The notes beneath the pieces are model-generated. The model was given only the letters and a program-made list of their open reading frames with translations, was not told where the DNA came from and ran no database searches. A stretch of DNA of 11,492 bases from NCBI GenBank assembly GCA_905221605.1, contig CAJNDS010001662.1, positions 1-11,492 on the forward strand, read 5' to 3'. Made by a program: the position numbers and the translations under genes. Origin of the DNA: Symbiodinium natans. Taxonomy: Eukaryota; Sar; Dinophyceae; Suessiales; Symbiodiniaceae. This document shows, in pieces, positions 7,191 to 11,492 of this stretch; the stretch's first letter is position 1; every line of letters starts with the position of its first letter.

Positions 7191-7585
7191 AAGACCATAT
7201 AATTTTATATCAAATTGTAAGGAATGTAATGACGCACGATTTTAATAATAAAATTGGGATCTTATTTTAATGGGAATATAAGGGCGTGATAATAAGAAGA
7301 GCGCCCATTAAATTATTTTACAAGTATACGAAATGAATGAATGAAGCGTGCACATGATCATAATTTAGTATCTTGTGAAGGGAGCAATGCAATGAACAAA
7401 ATGAATCAGGAAATTGGTCCTTTTTTAGTATTATTCCGGCGGCCTAGAAAAGAATATGAAAAGATATATGAAAGAAAACGAATGAACTAATGAATGGAAC
7501 AAATGAACGTAACCAAGCAAAGAAACCATTAGAAGAAGCTAAAAGACTCGAAAATGGAAGTAAAAGAGCTCTCGTTTAGTTCATT

Positions 7586-8110
7586 CGTTTCCACTTGGTG
7601 CATCATAAGTCTTTTATAGGATCTTTACCAATTGTAACAAAAATCTTTTTCATTGCTTTTTACATATCTTGGAAATCCACCATTATTACACCTTAGAATT
7701 AGTTCTGTATTCTTCTCACATCTCTTTTATTAATGTTTTCTATAGGTGATTCTACAGGAATAATTCTTGGAAATGTTGCAGTAGATCTAGGATGGCATGA
7801 TACATGCAATGTTGTAGCACATTTTCATTTTGTTCTTTCTTTAGGAGTTATAATTTCTATCTTCTCTGGAATTATTTTTAATGGAGAAAAGATTGTTACT
7901 ACTAAAAATCTATTACTTTCATCCTCTAGTACACTTTCTCTTTTTCATCTATATTTAATATTTATTAGTATTATTCTTACCTTTTCCCCAATGCATTTCT
8001 AAGGATTTAATGTTCTGCCAAGAAGAATCCCATCCTTTCCAGATTCTTTTAATTCCTGGAATTCCCTGTCATCTATTGGATCACGAATAATTTTCCTATC
8101 TTTTGGTTGA
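7586..8110 (+). pseudogene. cox1 3' fragment (cytochrome c oxidase subunit I), interrupted
   Basis: Subunit I is the catalytic core of respiratory complex IV in the inner mitochondrial membrane. One frame carries its conserved parts in order: VHH at 7598-7606 (the CuB histidine pair), LPIVTKIF with the K-channel-type lysine at 7640-7642, GDSTGIILGN, HDT at 7796-7804, AHFHFVLSLG at 7817-7846 (heme a3 and heme a histidines), ILTFSPMHF before 8000, then GFNVLPRRIPSFPDSF and SWNSLSSIGS after it. In-frame stops occur at 7694-7696 (TAG), 7700-7702 (TAG), 8000-8002 (TAA, where Leu is usual after PMHF) and 8108-8110 (TGA, near the expected C-terminus). About 16 codons are missing between the CuB histidines and the lysine. 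HDTYY reads HDTCN. The first half of the gene is absent. The tail resembles myzozoan cox1. A transferred or recombined pseudogene is likeliest, and heavy RNA editing is the alternative. Confidence 0.88.
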
Positions 8111-8520
8111 TTTGTTATTAAGGAGATTTTTGTAATAATAATAATATTGTGGCCTCCTTAAAATCCCCCACTTCGTTCATATTATTCGCATAGCATTCAC
8201 GCTTTCATTGTAATGCTTGCGAAACAATATTCTTTTCGTATTATTATTCTATTCTTATTACCCCGGGCGCATATAAAGATAGTAGTAAATGCCCACGTGA
8301 AAGAAGCAAATTTAATATGAAATTCACGCGTCCACTTCATTTCCTTATAATTTCGTTATTAAATTCACTCCTTTCTTTAGTTCATTTCACTACGTTCATG
8401 TATTCATTAATTTCACACACTCATTACGTTTACGTTGTTCACTACTTCGTTTGTAAATTAGTTCAGTGCATTCTCCTCGTAATACTTTCCTAATCCTTTC
8501 TATCTTCTGTTCACCTATCC
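8111..8520. other. AT-rich stretch after cox1, no gene recognised
   Basis: The cox1 frame runs on for a few codons past the TGA at 8108 without conserved residues. The rest is AT-rich with recurring words such as TTCATTTC, TTCGTTCA and CACTTCG and their complements. These belong to the short-word family that fills 8200-11000. Confidence 0.5.
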
Positions 8521-8523
8521 CAA

Positions 8524-8619
8524 CATTAAGACACAACCCGCGAGTCTAGGATTCACACGGTTAATGCACACAGTCTGGAACTTAGGATTGAATGGTTGAT
8601 CTGGGGCGGAGTCTTAATG
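8524..8619 (+). other. Possible LSU rRNA P-loop piece closed by a 9-bp stem
   Basis: CATTAAGAC (8524-8532) and GTCTTAATG (8611-8619) are exact reverse complements and could close a domain of about 96 nt. Inside, GGTTGATCTGGGGCGGAG (about 8594-8611) resembles TTTGACTGGGGCGGT, the P-loop word of LSU rRNA helix 80, and ACAGTCTGG upstream resembles ACAGTGTCTGG in the same order. The sequence after the P-loop does not match LSU rRNA. The segment also adjoins a C-rich repeat cluster, so it may be a repeat that only looks like rRNA. Confidence 0.3.
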
Positions 8620-8639
8620 TCTGTTCACGCTCTCCCATC

Positions 8640-8945
8640 TAACTCTTGAATCTACTACTAAGACCGGTCCTATCTTGAGACCCAACCTCTGTTTCTAGGA
8701 GCTCTTTGATCCAGGAATCATGTACAAGGAACCGCCCCTAGAAATCGTACCATCATGACCTAACAAACTAAGCCTTGAGACCCTAACTCTCTAACTCACG
8801 AATCACCCCTGAAAGGACCGCTCTTGACTTAGAAACCGTACCATCATGAGTTAGTTCCTGAATCTCCGGAAGTGTTACCTTTAGGACAAGTTCATGCGTC
8901 TCACCGTGTAAACCTAGCCCAGAGTCCCCATTACTAGGATGTCAT
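8640..8945. repeat. C-rich degenerate repeat cluster 1
   Basis: The stretch is built from recurring words: CTTGAGACCC followed by AAC and TCT (near 8675 and 8775), TAGAAATCGTACCATCATGA (near 8739) and TAGAAACCGTACCATCATGA (near 8838). The same words return in cluster 2 at 10260-10860. Stop codons occur in all frames and no protein is recognised. It may be a mobile or amplified non-coding family, or decayed copies of a structured RNA. Confidence 0.65.
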
Positions 8946-9217
8946 GAATGAAGTGAGTTCACATATGAATGAACACCGCGGAAGCAGAATTAGCGAATTA
9001 ATGAGCGTTGCATTCGTTTATGTGTGAAGAAGACAGTTCACTTATAAAGAATGCATGAAGTGAACGTAAGGCCCGCATTATTATATTTGAGCTTATAATA
9101 TACGTCCTTTATGCCCCTATAATAATATTACGAACGAAGCGTGCTTTTATTACCTTAGTTCGTACTATTATTAAGGGGGTACACGGGCCAGTTCATAGAC
9201 TCATCCCTAAGGACGTA

Positions 9218-9316
9218 CCAAAACCCTAAATTTAGTATATTTTATGGGGGGTTTTGTAAGTGAACGAAGTGAGTGCACGAAAACCCCATAAAATACCTAA
9301 ATTTGGGGGTCTTTTG
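9218..9316. repeat. Imperfect inverted repeat, arms about 39 bp
   Basis: The left arm (9218-9256) and right arm (9278-9316) are near reverse complements. Matching parts are TATTTTATGGGG with CCCCATAAAATA, then the outer CTAAATTTAG with CCTAAATTTGG. The loop is about 21 bases and contains GAACGAAGTGAGTGC. The right arm ends about six bases before the LSU rRNA fragment. Inverted repeats next to genes are a known trait of dinoflagellate mitochondrial DNA, where they have been proposed to protect or process transcript ends. That role here is inference. Confidence 0.8.
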
Positions 9317-9321
9317 CACAC

Positions 9322-9500
9322 GGCGGTTGTAAGAATAGGAAAGATCCTAAGGTAGCAAAATTCCTTGACAGGTAAGTTCCGTCCAGCATGAGCGGTATAA
9401 TGACTTCCTCACTGTCACTACCCTCGTCTCTCAGAAATTGAGTCATCCTTGATTACGAGGAAGCCAACGGCCTAACAATAAGACCCTGAGCACTTGGCCG
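9322..9500 (+). rRNA. LSU rRNA domain V fragment (LSUE-like)
   Basis: The sequence matches bacterial 23S rRNA from roughly position 1910 to 2075. CCTAAGGTAGCAAAATTCC (9346-9364) is the strongly conserved core word, followed by GACAGGTAAGTTCCGTC (9367-9383), AGCATGAGCGGTATAATGAC, CTCAGAAATTGAG (9430-9442) and AAGACCC (9480-9486). E. coli has GTCGGGTAAGTTCCGAC at the helix, so both strands have changed together and pairing is kept, which suggests selection on a working RNA at some stage. The match fades after about 9500. A length of about 180 nt and these limits agree with the separate LSUE-type piece of apicomplexan mitochondria. It could be functional or a copy. The ends are estimates. Confidence 0.87.
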
Positions 9501-9505
9501 TTCAT

Positions 9506-10259
9506 GTTTCGTTCACCCATAAGCCCCTATTAGTATGATTCATGCGTCTGTAGAATAATATGAAAGTAATGCACCCTTTATAAATATATTATTAGGGGAT
9601 TCATTCGTTCATGTCTTCATTCCTTAGAAATTATATTGCAAAGAGAATTGAAATAGTGATCCTAATAAAACCCTAAGAAGAGAATATGACACGTGCATTT
9701 CATTAAAATTATACGCAAAAGCCGCTCTTTGCAAGTAATTTTAAGAAGAAGCGAATGTACGCATTAAGAAATATATTAAAGGGGCGTCCATGAAATACAA
9801 CTATAAGAAGTGAAATGAAAGATGAATTATAATATTGTAAGCGCACCAAATAATAAGAACTATGCGCACAAAGACTTCTTTCTTCCTTATAACCGTATCT
9901 TCTAAGCGAATGAAAGAGCGCACTAAATTATAATTTTCAGGTTTCGTTCTTTCGTTCACTACATTCATAATCTTCGGGCATCCTTGAAAGCCCAAATAAT
10001 ATAGTTTTCTTAATTCTCAAGCCTTTTATAATTTAATTTCACCTCAATTTCTAATTAAATTTACTATCCCCGCGGGCAATTTTACCGCATATGATCGTGA
10101 ATGAGCACCCTTATAAATCCAGCTTTTGGGCTTCTTTTCACCCGCGAGCAACATTCTTTTCGTCCTATCATTCGTTTCGTTCATTATATTCGTACGGCAT
10201 TCATACGTCTTTACACTTCATTTCATTCCTTATAATCCCGTATGAATATAATTCTCTTC
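9506..10259. other. AT-rich stretch with short recurring words, no gene
   Basis: Nothing coding is recognised, and the short frames on either strand have no motif. Words such as TTCATTCGTTC, GAAGTGAA and GCGCAC recur in both orientations, as in 8160-8520 and 8940-9180. They look like one diffuse family of GAACGAAGTGA-type elements. Confidence 0.5.
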
Positions 10260-10860
10260 ACATGAACACCTTGTGACTCTAAGAAATAATACCATCTTCA
10301 TCCTTCATTGACCTGGCCCAGAGACTTCTATTTCCATGGTCTTTTCTCACGCACCCAGACAATAGATTGATGCGTCTGTGCACCCATCACATCTTGAGAC
10401 CCTGGAATCCAACATCCAAAAGTTTGGACTCATGAAAACACCCTTGTCGTACCGTATCATCTGGTCTAGAAACCGTACCATTCATCTCTCTCACTCTTGT
10501 TCCACAGCCTTCATGTGTCCCCTGTCATCCAATACTAAGACTATGATTCTCTGGACTCATGAAAATATCCTTATCTTATTGTATCATCTGGTCTAGAAAC
10601 CCACCTATAAGACAGAACCCACCACACCTTGAGACCAACCTCTGTCCCTTGTCTGTTCACCTTTCCAGGGCATATGAATCACCTTTCGATCACCAGCTAT
10701 AACCATGAATCCGCCCTTGAGACCCTATTAACGCCTGGTCTGGATAACACTCGTCTTTTCATGAGTCTTACCGCTGGAGCTGGAACTAGATGCATGAATC
10801 TTCTGTCTTCATCTCCAAGTCATCTATTCGCCCTATTAGCCGTTCACCCGGGATAGAAGT
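10260..10860. repeat. C-rich degenerate repeat cluster 2
   Basis: The cluster shares words with 8640-8945: CTTGAGACCC (near 10393, 10627 and 10707), TAGAAACCGTACCAT (near 10467, identical over 15 bases to the word near 8838), GTCTGTTCACC (near 10650, compare 8505 and 8620) and ATGCGTCTGTG (near 10370, compare 8892 and 9541). Two open frames (from about 10378 and 10629) run through it but have no recognisable domains and follow the repeats, so they are not called as genes. Confidence 0.65.
10425..10601. repeat. 50-bp direct repeat with 127-bp period
   Basis: The segment 10425-10474, beginning TGGACTCATGAAAA and ending CATCTGGTCTAGAAACC, recurs at 10552-10601 with a few differences, mostly in the middle. 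It shows that cluster 2 grew partly by local duplication. Confidence 0.8.
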
Positions 10861-11299
10861 ATAAGAGAGTGAATGAATTCATGAATTACAATGAGGCACG
10901 AAGCGTGAATTCATACACGAACGAATGAAGGTAGGAAAGATACTAAATAGACCGTTTAAAATTCTATTAAAAGGCAAGGAATGCAATGATATCTGTTTTT
11001 AATATAATTTTTGGGTTTTTTATTCGAGACCCCACCCGCCTATCTAACCTTCCAGAATCTCCCTACTCCCTATCACACCTTTGGACTCAATATCTAAGGC
11101 TTTGCGATACAAGAAACTTTGATCTCCCACTAAAAGACTATGAAGAAATATTTTTACCCATTTAATGTTGTAGATAAAAATCCCCTTATAATATAAGTCT
11201 TTTTGAGAAGTTTTTAATATGACATAAAAGGGTCCTTAATTAATATATATATTAGCATCATAACGATCTTTTCGTCCTTAAACGCCGATACTAAATTAT
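10861..11299. other. AT-rich stretch, no gene recognised
   Basis: It contains GCACGAAGCGTGAATTCA-like palindromic words near 10905 and a segment near 10976 (AAGGAATGCAATGA) similar to one near 7216 (AAGGAATGTAATGA), hinting at a further dispersed repeat. No RNA or protein gene is seen. Confidence 0.5.
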
Positions 11300-11492
11300 T
11301 AAGAGGAGAGAAAAAATTTCAAGAAATTAATTAAATTAACTAAATTAATTAAATTAAGTAAATTAACAAAATTAATTAAATTAATTAAAGTAATTACATC
11401 AATTAAACTAATTAAACTAATTCAAGTAATTAAAATGAATTAAATGAATTAAATGAATTAAATTAATTAAACTAATTAAATTAATTAAATAT
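11300..11492. repeat. AATTA-type low-complexity tract to window end
   Basis: Nearly the whole stretch is ATTAATTAAAT-like words with little else, and it runs off the window end. It is internally palindromic and could form many small hairpins. Similar DNA lies at 4660-4820 and 7138-7190. Confidence 0.85.

Noticed and set aside
10378-10856. Open frames of 72 and 75 codons
   Set aside because: They lie entirely in the C-rich repeat cluster, show no known motif, and change with the repeat units.
2630-11492. tRNA genes
   Set aside because: A visual search for the T-loop word GTTCGAATC or GTTCAAATC with an acceptor stem found no convincing cloverleaf. A tRNAscan run would be decisive.

Overview
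The window looks like eukaryotic, repeat-dominated DNA that carries broken pieces of a mitochondrial genome. No intact protein gene could be supported. The best evidence is a 3' fragment of cox1 near 7.6-8.1 kb. Its tail (GFNVLPRRIPSFPDSF, then NSWNSLSSIGS) resembles the cox1 C-terminus of myzozoan alveolates (dinoflagellates, apicomplexans, chromerids). A piece of large-subunit rRNA domain V lies near 9.3-9.5 kb, and one or two weaker rRNA-like pieces lie near 6.6 and 8.5 kb. Scattered gene and rRNA fragments among short inverted repeats are typical of mitochondrial DNA in that group. The lineage call is inference from motifs, not a search result.

Layout. 1-1260: GC-rich, non-coding, with a dispersed 19-mer, a 41-bp tandem repeat, a perfect 28-bp palindrome and small hairpins. 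1262-1345: degenerate CCCTAAA telomere-like DNA. 1355-2580: strongly G-rich minisatellite. 2630-3020: abrupt switch to AT-rich DNA. 3022-4430: GC-richer repeat block, made of an array of AAATTTCCGGAAATTT-like palindromes, a CGT triplet repeat of about 0.5 kb, and a directly duplicated segment (3022-3358 and 4188-4375). The second copy carries a 145-bp deletion at a short repeat and mostly C-to-T/G-to-A differences. 4430-5560: AT-rich, no gene seen. 5580-5935: an isolated GC-richer island of unknown origin. 5936-7200: AT-rich, with a possible LSU rRNA piece and an unassigned minus-strand reading frame. 7586-8110: cox1 fragment. 8160-11040: AT-rich DNA alternating with C-rich degenerate repeats that occur in two clusters, plus the LSU rRNA fragment and a large inverted repeat abutting it. 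11300-11492: low-complexity AATTA-type repeat.

The parts do not form an operon or pathway. The cox1 and rRNA pieces belong to the respiratory chain and the mitochondrial ribosome, but cox1 has in-frame stops and an internal deletion, so the piece cannot be expressed as it stands. The two main readings are a mosaic, recombining mitochondrial chromosome, or mitochondrial fragments inserted in (or mis-assembled with) subtelomeric-like nuclear DNA. The sequence alone does not decide between them.
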